Below are positions 31,130 to 40,497 of a DNA stretch of 64,000 nt, piece after piece. The stretch comes from Acidithiobacillus sp. YTS05 (GTDB lineage: Bacteria > Pseudomonadota > Gammaproteobacteria > Acidithiobacillales > Acidithiobacillaceae): positions 1,488,001-1,552,000 of the forward strand of contig NZ_CP094359.1 of NCBI RefSeq assembly GCF_024396695.1. The letters run 5' to 3'. How positions within the stretch are numbered: position 1 is the stretch's first letter; every line of letters starts with the position of its first letter. Made by a program: the position numbers and the translations under genes. The notes below the pieces were generated by a model. It had not been told where the DNA came from. It searched no databases and saw only the letters and a list, made by a program, of their open reading frames with translations.

Positions 31130-32806
31130 TCAGGATTCCAGAATCGCGCCCATGGCGGCGTTGGTCACCAGCTTGCGGTAGCGGCGCAACCACGGCGACT
31201 TGAGCGGCTTTTCGACGGGCACCCAGCTTTCGCGCCGCTTTGCCAGTTCGGCATCACTGAGCTGCACCTGCAAGCTACCGGCATCCAGATCGAGCTCGAT
31301 GATGTCACCATCGCGCAGCAAAGCAATGGGGCCGCCCTCGGCCGCCTCCGGCGAGATGTGACCAATGCAGGCCCCCCGCGTAGCGCCGCTGAAACGGCCA
31401 TCGGTAATGAGCGCAACCCTCTCGCCCAGGCCCATGCCCATGATATTGGCGGTAGGCGTGAGCATTTCCGGCATACCGGGGCCACCTTTTGGCCCTTCGT
31501 AGCGAATCACCACCACTTGCCCCGGCTGCACCTCGCCCGCCAGGATGCCCTCTGCCGCGGTTTCCATGCTCTCGAAGATCTTTGCCGGCCCGGAAAACTT
31601 GCGCATGGCGGGTATTACCGCGCCAATCTTGACGATGCCCCCTTGCGGCGCCAGGTTGCCAAAGACCGCCCGCAGACCACCGGTGGGCGAGATTGGCTCC
31701 GTTGCCAGATGAATGATCTTGCTGTCGCGCACCTGCGCGCTTTCGACAATCTCGCGCAGGCTCTTGCCGCTGACCGTGGGCTTATCGAGGTGCAGAACAT
31801 CGCCGTTACGCTTATGCACTTCATGCAGAATGGCCGGAATGCCACCAGCGCGGCCAATGTCTTCGATATGCACGGTAGAGAGCGCCGGCGATACCTTGGC
31901 CAGATAGGCCACCTTCTGCGCCAGCTCGTTGACGCGCGCCAAAGGATAATCAATTCCCGACTCCCGAGCGATAGCCAGGGTATGCAGCACCGTGTTGGTG
32001 GAGCCACCCATCGCCATGTCCAGAATGAAGGCGTTGTCGATGGCCTCGAAGTCGACCAGCTGGCGCATGGTCGGCCCCCCGGCGCTTACCAGGGCCATGA
32101 CCCGCGCCGCCGCCTCCCGCACCAGATCGCGCCGCTCACTGGCCGTCGCCAGAACGGTGCCGTTACCGGGCAAGGCGATGCCCAAAACCTCCATCAGACA
32201 GTTCATGCTGTTGGCGGTAAACATTCCCGAGCAGGAACCACAGGTGGGGCAGGCCTTGTCTTCGATCTCTTTCAAACGCAGTTCGGTAATCTGTCCACGC
32301 TTAAATTGCCCGACCGCCTCAAACGCCGTCACCAGATCGATGGGCGTGCCGTCATCCAGTTTGCCGGCCTCCATGGGACCGCCGGAGACGAAGACCGTGG
32401 GAATATCGCAGCGCAGCGCACCCATGATCATGCCCGGAACGATCTTATCGCAGTTGGGGATGCAGACCAGGCCATCGAGGTGATGCGCCTGCACCACCGT
32501 TTCGATAGAGTCGGCAATCAGTTCCCGGCTCGGCAACGAATAGCGCATGCCATCGTGCCCCATGATGATCCCGTCATCCACGCCAATCGTATTGAATTCA
32601 AAAGGGATTCCGCCAGCAGCGCGAATTGCCTCCTTGACGATCTTGCCAAATTCCTGCAGATGCACATGCCCCGGAATGATGTCGATATAGGAATTGGCAA
32701 CACCGATGAAGGGTTTGTTCATGTCGGCATCGGTAACGCCACAGGCCTTGAGCAAAGCGCGGTGAGGGGCTCGTTCAAAGCCCTTTTTGATTGTATCGGA
32801 ACGCAT
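31130..32806 (-). CDS. ilvD: IlvD, dihydroxy-acid dehydratase
   Basis: Fe-S enzyme of valine, leucine and isoleucine synthesis. 558 residues; cluster cysteines C119 ([11 protein letters not shown]) and C192 ([18 protein letters not shown]). The N-terminal region lacks the PCN motif of [2Fe-2S] members, so a [4Fe-4S] form is expected. The conserved [11 protein letters not shown] and [15 protein letters not shown] stretch are present. Own promoter upstream at 32858-32886. Confidence 0.97.
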   Translation of the reverse strand: MRSDTIKKGFERAPHRALLKACGVTDADMNKPFIGVANSYIDIIPGHVHLQEFGKIVKEAIRAAGGIPFEFNTIGVDDGIIMGHDGMRYSLPSRELIADSIETVVQAHHLDGLVCIPNCDKIVPGMIMGALRCDIPTVFVSGGPMEAGKLDDGTPIDLVTAFEAVGQFKRGQITELRLKEIEDKACPTCGSCSGMFTANSMNCLMEVLGIALPGNGTVLATASERRDLVREAAARVMALVSAGGPTMRQLVDFEAIDNAFILDMAMGGSTNTVLHTLAIARESGIDYPLARVNELAQKVAYLAKVSPALSTVHIEDIGRAGGIPAILHEVHKRNGDVLHLDKPTVSGKSLREIVESAQVRDSKIIHLATEPISPTGGLRAVFGNLAPQGGIVKIGAVIPAMRKFSGPAKIFESMETAAEGILAGEVQPGQVVVIRYEGPKGGPGMPEMLTPTANIMGMGLGERVALITDGRFSGATRGACIGHISPEAAEGGPIALLRDGDIIELDLDAGSLQVQLSDAELAKRRESWVPVEKPLKSPWLRRYRKLVTNAAMGAILES

Positions 32807-32857
32807 CGGTCACCTCGAAAATAGGGCCCCGGAGGGCCTTGCTGTGTTGATGGGGTC

Positions 32858-32886
32858 AGTATAGAACCCTGGGCACAAAAGACCAA
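32858..32886 (-). promoter_or_regulatory. Predicted ilvD promoter
   Basis: TTGGTC (32886-32881) and TATACT (32863-32858), 17 bases apart, about 52 bases before the ilvD ATG. In the short leader a hairpin GGCCC-TCCG-GGGCC (32838-32825) followed by TATTTT could act as a weak terminator or attenuator; no leader peptide is visible. Confidence 0.65.
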
Positions 32887-32917
32887 GGCAGGCAGATCCG
32901 GTAAAGGAAGTCCAAGC

Positions 32918-33976
32918 TCAGGAGTCGGAAGCGACAGTCTGCAAGCTCCGCACATAGCGCTGCCAGAGATTCAGCGCCACGGCGAGCAAGACCGGTCCGA
33001 GAAAAATCCCCAAGAAGCCAAAGGCAATGATCCCACCCAGTACCCCGAACATCACCAGCAGAAAGGGCAGATGCACAGCGGCAGAGATCACCCAGGGGCG
33101 GATCAGATTGTCTACCCAGCTGACCACCAGGGCACCCCACAGAAAGAGCCCGACACCAGCGTAGTAGTGGCCCTGCCAGAGCAGCCAAATGCTCGCCGCC
33201 CCCCAAACCAAGGGAGTGCCAAAGGGGATCAGCGAAAAAATCATGGTAAGAAAGGTCAACAACACCGGCGCCGGCATGCCACTCACCCAGTACCCCAGCC
33301 CCGCCAACAGACCCTGGGCGATGGCCGTGGCGAAGATGCCGTATACCACCGCACGCAGGGTATTGCCGACGGTCGCCAGATATTGTGGGAACTGTGGCCC
33401 GAGGAGGCTCGCGAATACCTCCTGCCCCTGTCGCAGAAAGGTTTCGCCATGCCGGTAGAAGACCAGACTACTGATCCAGATCATCCCCAGGCTGCCCAAC
33501 GCCTTCCCCAGCCCTCCCGCAAAGATTCCTACCCGCGCTGCCCAGGCATTCAGGTCCGGGCTAAGCGCGCCGGCGTGGAGGTTGGCCCGCCACGCGAGAG
33601 GAACGCTATTCCAGATCTTGGCAAGCCATGGGTTTTTTTGGATTTCTGCCAGCGGATGCCACTGAGCGTCGGCCGTGCTCCAGTTCTGCAGCAAGGCTTG
33701 CAGTTCATGGAAGAGATGAAAACTCAGAAAGAGAAAAGGCAGCAGAAATACCAAGGAGAAAAAGAGCGTCATCAGGACAGCCGTCGGCCAGGGCGGCAGA
33801 CGTCGGCAAAGCCAGCGCCGTAGGGGCCACGTGACATAGACGATGATCGAGGTCCAGGCGAGAACACCGAAGAAGGGTGCCATAACCCGCCACACCAGGA
33901 AGGCAAAGACCGCCAGTAAAAAAGCAACAGATGCGATACGCAGCAGATCGCGAACCGCAAGATCCGCGAGGCGCAT
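32918..33976 (-). CDS. AI-2E/PerM-family membrane protein
   Basis: 352-residue polytopic protein of the AI-2 exporter superfamily (PF01594); relatives transport signals, ions or unknown solutes. About seven hydrophobic segments; the conserved C-terminal half runs from LLAGLGYWVSGMPAPVLL through SLIPFGTPLVWGAASI to VLGGIIAFGFLGIFLGPVLLAV. ATG at 33976 gives the family N-terminus. Four bases after the malic enzyme stop, so probably co-transcribed with it. Confidence 0.88.
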   Translation of the reverse strand: MRLADLAVRDLLRIASVAFLLAVFAFLVWRVMAPFFGVLAWTSIIVYVTWPLRRWLCRRLPPWPTAVLMTLFFSLVFLLPFLFLSFHLFHELQALLQNWSTADAQWHPLAEIQKNPWLAKIWNSVPLAWRANLHAGALSPDLNAWAARVGIFAGGLGKALGSLGMIWISSLVFYRHGETFLRQGQEVFASLLGPQFPQYLATVGNTLRAVVYGIFATAIAQGLLAGLGYWVSGMPAPVLLTFLTMIFSLIPFGTPLVWGAASIWLLWQGHYYAGVGLFLWGALVVSWVDNLIRPWVISAAVHLPFLLVMFGVLGGIIAFGFLGIFLGPVLLAVALNLWQRYVRSLQTVASDS

Positions 33977-33980
33977 GGGG

Positions 33981-35204
33981 TTACCTGCGGGCGACGCCGC
34001 TATCCCGCGCTGCCTGCGCCACCGCAGTGGCGACAACACTGCGCAAGCGCGGATCCAGCGGTTTGGGAATGATGTACTCTGGCCCGAACTGCAAGGTACC
34101 GGGCGCAAGATCATAGGCCGCATACAGCTCTTCCGGCACTTCGCTGCGCGCCAGGGAGGCCAGGGCCTCTACCGCAGCGGCGAGCATCTCGGCATTGATG
34201 GCCCGGGCACGCACGTCCAAGGCTCCCCGGAAGAGGAACGGGAAACCCAGAGCATTATTGACCTGGTTGGGCAGGTCGGAGCGCCCCGTAGCGATGATGG
34301 CATCCGGACGCAGCTCCCGCGCCCGCCAAGGATCGACCTCTGGATCGGGATTCGCCAGGGCGAAGAGCACCGGGCGCGGGGCGAGGCTGGCAAGCAACTC
34401 CAGGGGGATGGCACCCTTTACGGAAACGCCGATGAGCACATCGGCATCGGCGATCATATCGGCCAGCGTCCAGCCGTCAGGTGCCATAGCGTGGGGTCGG
34501 TGCCACTCACTCAAGTCCTGCCGCCCCTGGTGCAAAACCCCGTGGACGTCACTGAGATAGCAGTGCTGGGCACCCAGTTTTTTCAGGATGCCGGCAATGG
34601 CAAGGCCCGCCGCGCCGGCGCCGACGATGGCAATCTTCGCCTTGCCGAGATCTTTCTCCTGCAACTCCAGGGCATTGCGCAGGGCCGCCGCAACAATGAC
34701 CGCCGTACCGTGCTGATCGTCGTGAAAGACGGGAATATCGAGTCGTTCCTGCAGGGCGCGCTCGACCCGGAAACAGTCGGGCGCCGCGATGTCCTCCAGA
34801 TTGATGCCACCGAAGCCCGGAGCGATGGCGGCGATCACATCGATCAGATGCTCGGCATCACGCGCCTCTACCTCGATATCAAAGGCATCGATGTCGGCAA
34901 AGCGTTTGAAGAGGACCGCCTTGCCCTCCATTACTGGCTTGCCGGCGAGCGCTCCGACCTTGCCCAGGCCAAGTACCGCGGTACCATTGCTGATGACCGC
35001 GACGAGATTCCCCTTGGCGGTATAGTCGTAGGCCTTTTCCGGGTCGCCAGCAATCTCGCGCACCGGCTCGGCAACCCCAGGGGTGTAGGCCAGCGTCAGA
35101 TCTGCCTGAGTCGCGCAGGGCTTGGACGGAACGACCGTTACTTTCCCCGCCGGCGCAGCAGCGTGGTACGCCAGGGCGCGATCGCGCAGGCTCTCGCTGG
35201 CCAT
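33981..35204 (-). CDS. Malic enzyme (short, MaeB-type without acetyltransferase domain)
   Basis: Decarboxylates malate to pyruvate with reduction of NAD(P). 407 residues: N-terminal domain with [15 protein letters not shown] and [18 protein letters not shown], catalytic-site [15 protein letters not shown], and the nucleotide-binding domain [17 protein letters not shown]. Lacks the phosphotransacetylase-like C-terminus of E. coli MaeB, as in many bacteria. Nine bases after rpmE. Cofactor preference cannot be read safely. Confidence 0.92.
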   Translation of the reverse strand: MASESLRDRALAYHAAAPAGKVTVVPSKPCATQADLTLAYTPGVAEPVREIAGDPEKAYDYTAKGNLVAVISNGTAVLGLGKVGALAGKPVMEGKAVLFKRFADIDAFDIEVEARDAEHLIDVIAAIAPGFGGINLEDIAAPDCFRVERALQERLDIPVFHDDQHGTAVIVAAALRNALELQEKDLGKAKIAIVGAGAAGLAIAGILKKLGAQHCYLSDVHGVLHQGRQDLSEWHRPHAMAPDGWTLADMIADADVLIGVSVKGAIPLELLASLAPRPVLFALANPDPEVDPWRARELRPDAIIATGRSDLPNQVNNALGFPFLFRGALDVRARAINAEMLAAAVEALASLARSEVPEELYAAYDLAPGTLQFGPEYIIPKPLDPRLRSVVATAVAQAARDSGVARR

Positions 35205-35213
35205 GGAGAAAGC

Positions 35214-35414
35214 TTACTTACCGTAACGCTTGCGGAACTTCTCCACCTGCCCAGCGGCAGAAACCGCACGCTGTTTGCCGGTGTAAAACGGATGGCATTC
35301 GGAGCACAGATCGATATGCAGATCGCGCCCAGCCGTGGAACGAGTCTTGAAGCTGTTTCCGCAACTGCAGGTTACAGTCACTTCTTCATATTTCGGCTGA
35401 ATTTCGAGATTCAT
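35214..35414 (-). CDS. rpmE: RpmE, ribosomal protein L31 (zinc-binding form)
   Basis: 50S protein L31, 66 residues. Keeps the zinc ligands (TCSCGNSF and LCSECHPF), so it is the C+ form that is replaced by a paralogue under zinc limitation in some bacteria. ATG at 35414 gives [12 protein letters not shown]. Own promoter lies 34-61 bp upstream. Confidence 0.96.
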   Translation of the reverse strand: MNLEIQPKYEEVTVTCSCGNSFKTRSTAGRDLHIDLCSECHPFYTGKQRAVSAAGQVEKFRKRYGK

Positions 35415-35447
35415 GGCTAACACTCTGGGTTTTCAGAAAGTGGCGGA

Positions 35448-35475
35448 TTATAAAGAGAGACGCGCCGAAGGTCCA
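35448..35475 (-). promoter_or_regulatory. Predicted rpmE promoter
   Basis: TGGACC (35475-35470) and a perfect TATAAT (35453-35448), 16 bases apart, in the 68-bp gap between rho and rpmE. No T-run hairpin terminator for rho is visible in the gap. Confidence 0.6.
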
Positions 35476-35482
35476 GGGCGGC

Positions 35483-36853
35483 TCAGCGATTCATGGAATC
35501 GAAGAATTCCGCATTGGTCTTGGTCGCTCGCACCTTGTCCAACAGAAATTCCATCGATTCCATGGGATCCATGGGTGCCAGCAGCTTGCGCAGTACCCAG
35601 ATCTTGTTGAGAAGCTCCTGCGGAATGAGCAGTTCTTCGCGACGGGTACCGGACTTGTTCAGATTGATGGCCGGGTAGACGCGCTTCTCGGCAAGGCGGC
35701 GATCCAAGTGCACTTCCATATTGCCGGTGCCCTTGAACTCCTCGAAGATCACTTCGTCCATCTTGGAACCGGTTTCCACCAACGAGGTGGCGATGATGGT
35801 CAGGCTGCCGCCCTCCTCGATATTGCGCGCCGCACCAAAAAAGCGCTTCGGCTTTTGCAGGGCGTTGGCATCGACGCCACCGGTGAGCACCTTACCCGAA
35901 GAGGGCACGACGGTATTGTAGGCGCGCGCCAAACGGGTAATGGAATCGAGCAGAATCACCACGTCATGCTTGTGTTCCACCAGACGCTTGGCCTTTTCCA
36001 GGACGATTTCGGCGACCTGCACATGGCGGGTAGCGGGCTCATCGAAGGTCGAGGACACCACCTCACCCTTCACCGAACGCTGCATCTCCGTCACTTCCTC
36101 CGGGCGCTCGTCGATCAAGAGTACGATCAGATAGCATTCCGGATGATTACCGGTGATGGCATGGGCGATCTGCTGCAACAATACCGTTTTGCCGGTTTTG
36201 GGCGGGGCCACGATGAGGCCACGCTGTCCCTTGCCGATCGGGGAGATCAGATCGATGATGCGCGCCGAAGGCTCACCATAGACCATATGATCCGACTCCA
36301 GGCGCAGGGCCTCTTCCGGAAACAATGGCGTCAGATCATCAAAATTGACCTTGTTGCGGGTTGCCTCCGGCCCCTCGAAGTTGATGCTCTCCACCTTGAG
36401 CAAGGCAAAGTAGCGTTCTCCCTCCTTGGGCGGGCGAATCTGCCCGGAAACGGTATCCCCCGTCTGCAGGTTGAAGCGACGGATCTGCGAGGGCGAGACA
36501 TAGATGTCGTCCGGTCCCGCCATATACGAGCCCGATGCCGCGCGCAAAAAGCCGAAACCATCCTGCAGGATTTCCAGCACCCCATCGCCATAAATGGCAT
36601 CGCCATTGCGTGCATGGGCCTTGAGGATATTGAAGATCAGTTCTTGTTTCTTCTGCCTGGCCGCCCCATCGATCCCCAGGTCCTGGCACAGGAGCGCCAG
36701 CTCCGTGGCCGATTTTCTTTTCAGTTCGCTGAGGTTGACCGAGGGAGCCCCGGGAACTGGAGTGAAGGACTCCTCCTCTTCTAGAAGAAGGTCTTCATTG
36801 GGGAAAGATTTGGGGGAACGTTGCGGCTTGCGGCGGGGTCTTGGAGCATTCAA
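35483..36853 (-). CDS. rho: Rho, transcription termination factor
   Basis: Hexameric RNA helicase for termination. 456 residues: an extra acidic N-terminal tail of about 38 residues ([15 protein letters not shown]), then the usual start [17 protein letters not shown]-binding domain with [16 protein letters not shown], Walker A PPKTGKTV and Q/R-loops ([13 protein letters not shown]). The start appears to be TTG at 36853, overlapping the trxA stop as TTGA; no ATG or GTG lies in frame between it and the core. Confidence 0.95.
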   Translation of the reverse strand: MNAPRPRRKPQRSPKSFPNEDLLLEEEESFTPVPGAPSVNLSELKRKSATELALLCQDLGIDGAARQKKQELIFNILKAHARNGDAIYGDGVLEILQDGFGFLRAASGSYMAGPDDIYVSPSQIRRFNLQTGDTVSGQIRPPKEGERYFALLKVESINFEGPEATRNKVNFDDLTPLFPEEALRLESDHMVYGEPSARIIDLISPIGKGQRGLIVAPPKTGKTVLLQQIAHAITGNHPECYLIVLLIDERPEEVTEMQRSVKGEVVSSTFDEPATRHVQVAEIVLEKAKRLVEHKHDVVILLDSITRLARAYNTVVPSSGKVLTGGVDANALQKPKRFFGAARNIEEGGSLTIIATSLVETGSKMDEVIFEEFKGTGNMEVHLDRRLAEKRVYPAINLNKSGTRREELLIPQELLNKIWVLRKLLAPMDPMESMEFLLDKVRATKTNAEFFDSMNR

Positions 36854-37176
36854 AGCTGGCTATCCAGAAAAGCGGTGAGCTGCGCTTTGCTAAGTGCCCC
36901 TACCTTGCTGGCCTCGAGTTTTCCGGCCTTGAACAGGAGCAGGGTGGGAATGCCGCGGATGCCATATTTCGGTGGCGTAGCGGGATTTTCATCGATGTTG
37001 AATTTGACGACCTTCATGCGATCGGAGTACTCCCCGGCAACGTCCTCAAGAACCGGGGCGATCATCTTGCACGGGCCACACCATTCCGCCCAAAAATCGA
37101 CCAGCACAGGTTTGTCAGACTGCAGGACTTCGGCGTCGAAGGTTTCATCAGATACATGGGAAATAACGTCACTCAT
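36850..37176 (-). CDS. trxA: TrxA, thioredoxin
   Basis: Thiol-disulfide reductase, 108 residues, active site WCGPC with C33 and C36, cis-proline in [14 protein letters not shown] at 37176 has AGGAG ten bases upstream. trxA-rho adjacency is the usual proteobacterial order. A CATAAT hexamer at 37219-37214 could be its -10 box but no good -35 is seen. Confidence 0.96.
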   Translation of the reverse strand: MSDVISHVSDETFDAEVLQSDKPVLVDFWAEWCGPCKMIAPVLEDVAGEYSDRMKVVKFNIDENPATPPKYGIRGIPTLLLFKAGKLEASKVGALSKAQLTAFLDSQL

Positions 37177-37453
37177 TGGGAGAGAGCTCCTCTGCACGGA
37201 ATACAGATCAGGAATTATGCCTTGAGATCAGGGATACGAGACTTGCACATTGTTGATGTTCACTGAGCCTATACCGCTTGTGCGGCTTGATCAAGACTGC
37301 AACATCCTCCAAACATCCGACAGGGCTATTGTGGGGAGCCCGTCGTACAGAAAAATAGGTGGTAAACGAACGCAGGGATATCATAGCGGTTGCAGCGCCC
37401 GAGTCAAATTTCCCAAGACACGGCCGGCAAAGCAAAGAATTTGGCGGTACCCG

Positions 37454-39505
37454 CTATACCAAGACAGGCTTCAGATTTGCCGGATCGGACCAGCTTTCCT
37501 CGCCCGTCTCGACATGTCCCGCCAATCGCCAGCGATGCCGGGTTGCACGAATTTCCAGGTCATACCAATGATGGCTTTGCGCCAGCGGCCAGGAAATCTC
37601 GTGGGTTTCTCCGGGCGCCAGACGGATCTCGCGCGTGCCCAGACCATAGGCCTGGTCGGCAACCATCACCCTCTGCCCTTCTCCACCCCTGTTGTGCAGA
37701 CGCAGATAGAGGTCACCGCTTTTCTCCGGCCAGGCATCCACTTCGAGGGTGGAAGATCCCTCTCCGGCAATTCGCCGCAGATAGCCGTCGGGGCCAACCA
37801 CCGTCAGCGAGAGCTCCTGGCCCTTGGGTAGAGACATATCGTCTTCCAGGCGATCCCCGGCGCCGATGCTGTAGTGGTGTGGCAGATGGCTGCTGCCATC
37901 CCAGTACGCGGTGCAGGCAACGCCCAGGGGGGCGGGATTATGAAAGCGTAGCTGTACCTCATTCGCCGTTGCCTCCAGGCGCAGACGAGTGTCGTAGGCC
38001 AGAGGCCGGCGACGGCGCAGCCCTGCCTCCTGCGGCGCGATAGCGATCGGCTGCTCCTCCGGCACCACCGGCGCCGGCAGGGTCGATTCGTGGTGTACCG
38101 TTGCCACATAGTTCCGGGTGCTGGGCAAAGACACAAAGCGGTCATCGGGGCGGGAGAAATCAAAGGCAGAAGTTAGATCCCCGCAGACCGCCAGCCGCCA
38201 GGGGGCAATATTGGGCTCGCTCACGCCAAAGCGCTTCTCGATGAAGCGAAGCACCGAAGTGTGATCGAAGACCTCAGAGCAGACATAACCGCCCTTGCTC
38301 CACGGGGAAATCGCCATCATTGGTGTCCGCGGACCGAGACCGTAGGGAAGCTGATCGGGGGTATACAAGACCGGCCAGTCGGGGTTGATGCGATCGTGCA
38401 CCATGCCCTCGGTACTGATCGTGGATTTGCCCGGGCGCACGGGAGTAGGTGGCTGCGGCGGCGGCACATGGTCAAAGAAGCCGTCGTTTTCATCGTAGTC
38501 CAGCAGCAGTACCGTCTTGCCCCAAACCTTGGGGTTGCTGGTCAGCGCATCGAGCACCCGGGCAATGTAGATGGCCCCATAGGCCGGCGGATAGGACGGA
38601 TGTTCCGAATACCCGGCGGGAACGGTGATCCAGGAGACCTGGGGCAGACGGTCCTGCAGCACATCCTCGCGCAGGGCCGCCACGCCACCGGGTAATGCCG
38701 CCCGCTGGTACAATGGTGAGCTACTGGAAGCATCGGCGAAGGGCTGGAAGTAGAGCAGCGCGTTTTCACCAAAGTTGCCCGTCATGGGGTTGTGATCAAC
38801 CTCGTGCAGCCCCTCCTGATACACCCGCCAGGTAATGCCCGCCTTCTCCAGACGCTCGGCATAGGTCGGCCAGGTAAAGGGCTTGACCCCCTTGGTCCAG
38901 AGATGGGTGTCGTCATCGATATAGGGACCGCCGTTTTTCCCCTCTGGGTCGATGGAGCCGGTGAAAAGCATGCAGCGATTGGGGCAGGTGGGACCATTGA
39001 TGGACGCAAAATAGTGGTCACAAAGGGTAAAAGCGTCGGCCAGGGCATAATGGAAGGGAACGTCCTGACGCAGAAAATAGCCCATGGTCATGTCGGTCTT
39101 GTTCAGCGGCCAGGCATTCATCAGTCCGCCGGCCACCGCGCCATGCTGCGACGCCCAGCTATGATCCAGATCCTGAATGAACTGCGCCGAGGTCTTCTGG
39201 GTGTTCAAATGGAAGGGTAGGACGGGACGACTAGGATCCGTCATTCGCCCCTGAAACCAGACCGGCTGACCACCCGGCAAAGTCAGAGGAAAGCGGTCGT
39301 TGTAGCCCCGCACGCCACTCAGATGGCCAAAATAGTGGTCAAAGGAGCGATTTTCCTGCATGAACACGACGATATGTTCGACGTCCTCGATGCTGCCGCT
39401 GCGATGGTTGGCCGGCAACAAGGCCGCCCGGGCGACGGTACTGCCCAAAAACGCGGTAACGCTCGCCCCTACCCCCAGACTCTGCAAAAATTCGCGTCGT
39501 TTCAT
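37454..39505 (-). CDS. plcN: Phosphocholine-type phospholipase C, Tat-exported
   Basis: Acid-phosphatase-superfamily phospholipase C (PF04185) acting outside the cytoplasm on phosphatidylcholine-like lipids, releasing phosphorylated head groups. 683 residues: Tat signal (MKRREFLQSLGVGAS, cleavage near VARA), catalytic domain with IVVFMQENRSFDHYFG, GPTCPNRCMLFTGS and LLDYDENDGFFDHVPPP, and two C-terminal DUF756 domains (about 480-680). Overlaps the Sel1 gene by ATGA. A PhoB-type operator lies upstream of the pair. Non-haemolytic versus haemolytic form cannot be told. Confidence 0.9.
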   Translation of the reverse strand: MKRREFLQSLGVGASVTAFLGSTVARAALLPANHRSGSIEDVEHIVVFMQENRSFDHYFGHLSGVRGYNDRFPLTLPGGQPVWFQGRMTDPSRPVLPFHLNTQKTSAQFIQDLDHSWASQHGAVAGGLMNAWPLNKTDMTMGYFLRQDVPFHYALADAFTLCDHYFASINGPTCPNRCMLFTGSIDPEGKNGGPYIDDDTHLWTKGVKPFTWPTYAERLEKAGITWRVYQEGLHEVDHNPMTGNFGENALLYFQPFADASSSSPLYQRAALPGGVAALREDVLQDRLPQVSWITVPAGYSEHPSYPPAYGAIYIARVLDALTSNPKVWGKTVLLLDYDENDGFFDHVPPPQPPTPVRPGKSTISTEGMVHDRINPDWPVLYTPDQLPYGLGPRTPMMAISPWSKGGYVCSEVFDHTSVLRFIEKRFGVSEPNIAPWRLAVCGDLTSAFDFSRPDDRFVSLPSTRNYVATVHHESTLPAPVVPEEQPIAIAPQEAGLRRRRPLAYDTRLRLEATANEVQLRFHNPAPLGVACTAYWDGSSHLPHHYSIGAGDRLEDDMSLPKGQELSLTVVGPDGYLRRIAGEGSSTLEVDAWPEKSGDLYLRLHNRGGEGQRVMVADQAYGLGTREIRLAPGETHEISWPLAQSHHWYDLEIRATRHRWRLAGHVETGEESWSDPANLKPVLV

Positions 39506-40239
39506 GAGTGCTTTTCCTCCAGATGCGTGATCGCGTACGCTGCTGCGGGATAATGCCAGGCCAGGGCCTGACGAAAATACGCCTCTGCCCGCGTGCGATC
39601 CTTGTCCACACCGTCGCCGTGGAGATAGGCAATGCCCAGATCATAGGCCGCCGCCCCCACCCGTTCCGCGTATAGCGTCTGTAGCAACTCCAGACTGCGC
39701 CCCTGATACCAGGCAGCCTTGTCCATGTTCTTCGGCATCAGCTTGCCGGCTGCGTAGGTCTTGCCCAACCAGAAGTCGGCATTGACTACCTGCGGCACCA
39801 TCAGGCCCTGACGGAACCAGAAGGCGGCCCGCTGCGGATTGGCGGCCACCCCCCAGCCATTCAGGTAGGCATTGGCCACCTGTCGCTGGGCGGAGCGGTC
39901 GCCCGCCTCGGCGGCCTGCAGATACCACTGAAAGGCTTGCTGCGGACTGGGTTCCACCCCAAGCCCCGCCTGATAAAGATGCCCAAGGGTATCGGCCACC
40001 CAGAAGTCGTCCTTATCCGCTGCCGCCTTGCGCAGCAGCGGGATGGCCGCACCGTAATCATCGCGATTGAGCAGTACGACGATCGGCCGGTCACTCTCGC
40101 GAATGACCCGGGCATGGGCCAGATAGGCATCAGCAACCGCGCCAGGATTGGCAGTGTTGCTCATGGCAATCAGAGGGGCGCCCAGTGCGGAACCCGACCT
40201 CCAGATTCCCAGAAATACTGCGCCGATGAATTTTTTCAT
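39502..40239 (-). CDS. Exported Sel1-repeat protein
   Basis: 245 residues with a signal peptide (MKKFIGAVFLGIW, small residues to about SALGA) and at least four Sel1/TPR-like repeats, e.g. DTLGHLYQAGLGVEPSPQQAFQWYLQAAEAG, written here only in part: LGHLYQAGLGVEP, VANAYLNGWGVAAN, LGIAYLHGDGVDK. Such repeats mediate protein contacts. First gene of a two-gene operon with the phospholipase C, four-base overlap; it may help export or stability of the enzyme, which is inference. Confidence 0.85.
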   Translation of the reverse strand: MKKFIGAVFLGIWRSGSALGAPLIAMSNTANPGAVADAYLAHARVIRESDRPIVVLLNRDDYGAAIPLLRKAAADKDDFWVADTLGHLYQAGLGVEPSPQQAFQWYLQAAEAGDRSAQRQVANAYLNGWGVAANPQRAAFWFRQGLMVPQVVNADFWLGKTYAAGKLMPKNMDKAAWYQGRSLELLQTLYAERVGAAAYDLGIAYLHGDGVDKDRTRAEAYFRQALAWHYPAAAYAITHLEEKHS

Positions 40240-40333
40240 GAGTCTCTCGCCCCCTTGCCCACCATCCGGGGGCCACTTCACCCCGTGACTGTAGCGGTTT
40301 TGTCAAACTGTGGACAAACAATAACAGAGCAAT

Positions 40334-40373
40334 GTGACACTATGATGAAGCTTTTATGACAAACCTATGACAT
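40334..40373 (-). promoter_or_regulatory. Pho box (PhoB operator) upstream of sel1-plcN
   Basis: Four 7-mers at an exact 11-base period on the minus strand: ATGTCAT (40373-40367), TTGTCAT (40362-40356), GCTTCAT (40351-40345), GTGTCAC (40340-40334), with AT-rich 4-base spacers between the first copies. The PhoB consensus is CTGTCAT repeated every 11 bases. It lies 95-134 bp before the Sel1 start codon, the expected place for activation. PhoB itself is encoded at 16892-17635. Confidence 0.8.
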
Positions 40374-40497
40374 TCTTAACACCCTAATGGTTCGGATCTT
40401 TTACCAGATATTCCTTACCGGCACAGATATCGACAAGGCAGCAAAACGTCACCATAGCCAATAGAATCTTTGGCGCGTGCCCACCAGGATCTTCCCT

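Noticed and set aside
37177..37453. Possible small gene between trxA and plcN
   Set aside because: No frame with a start signal and sensible composition; only weak promoter-like hexamers are seen.
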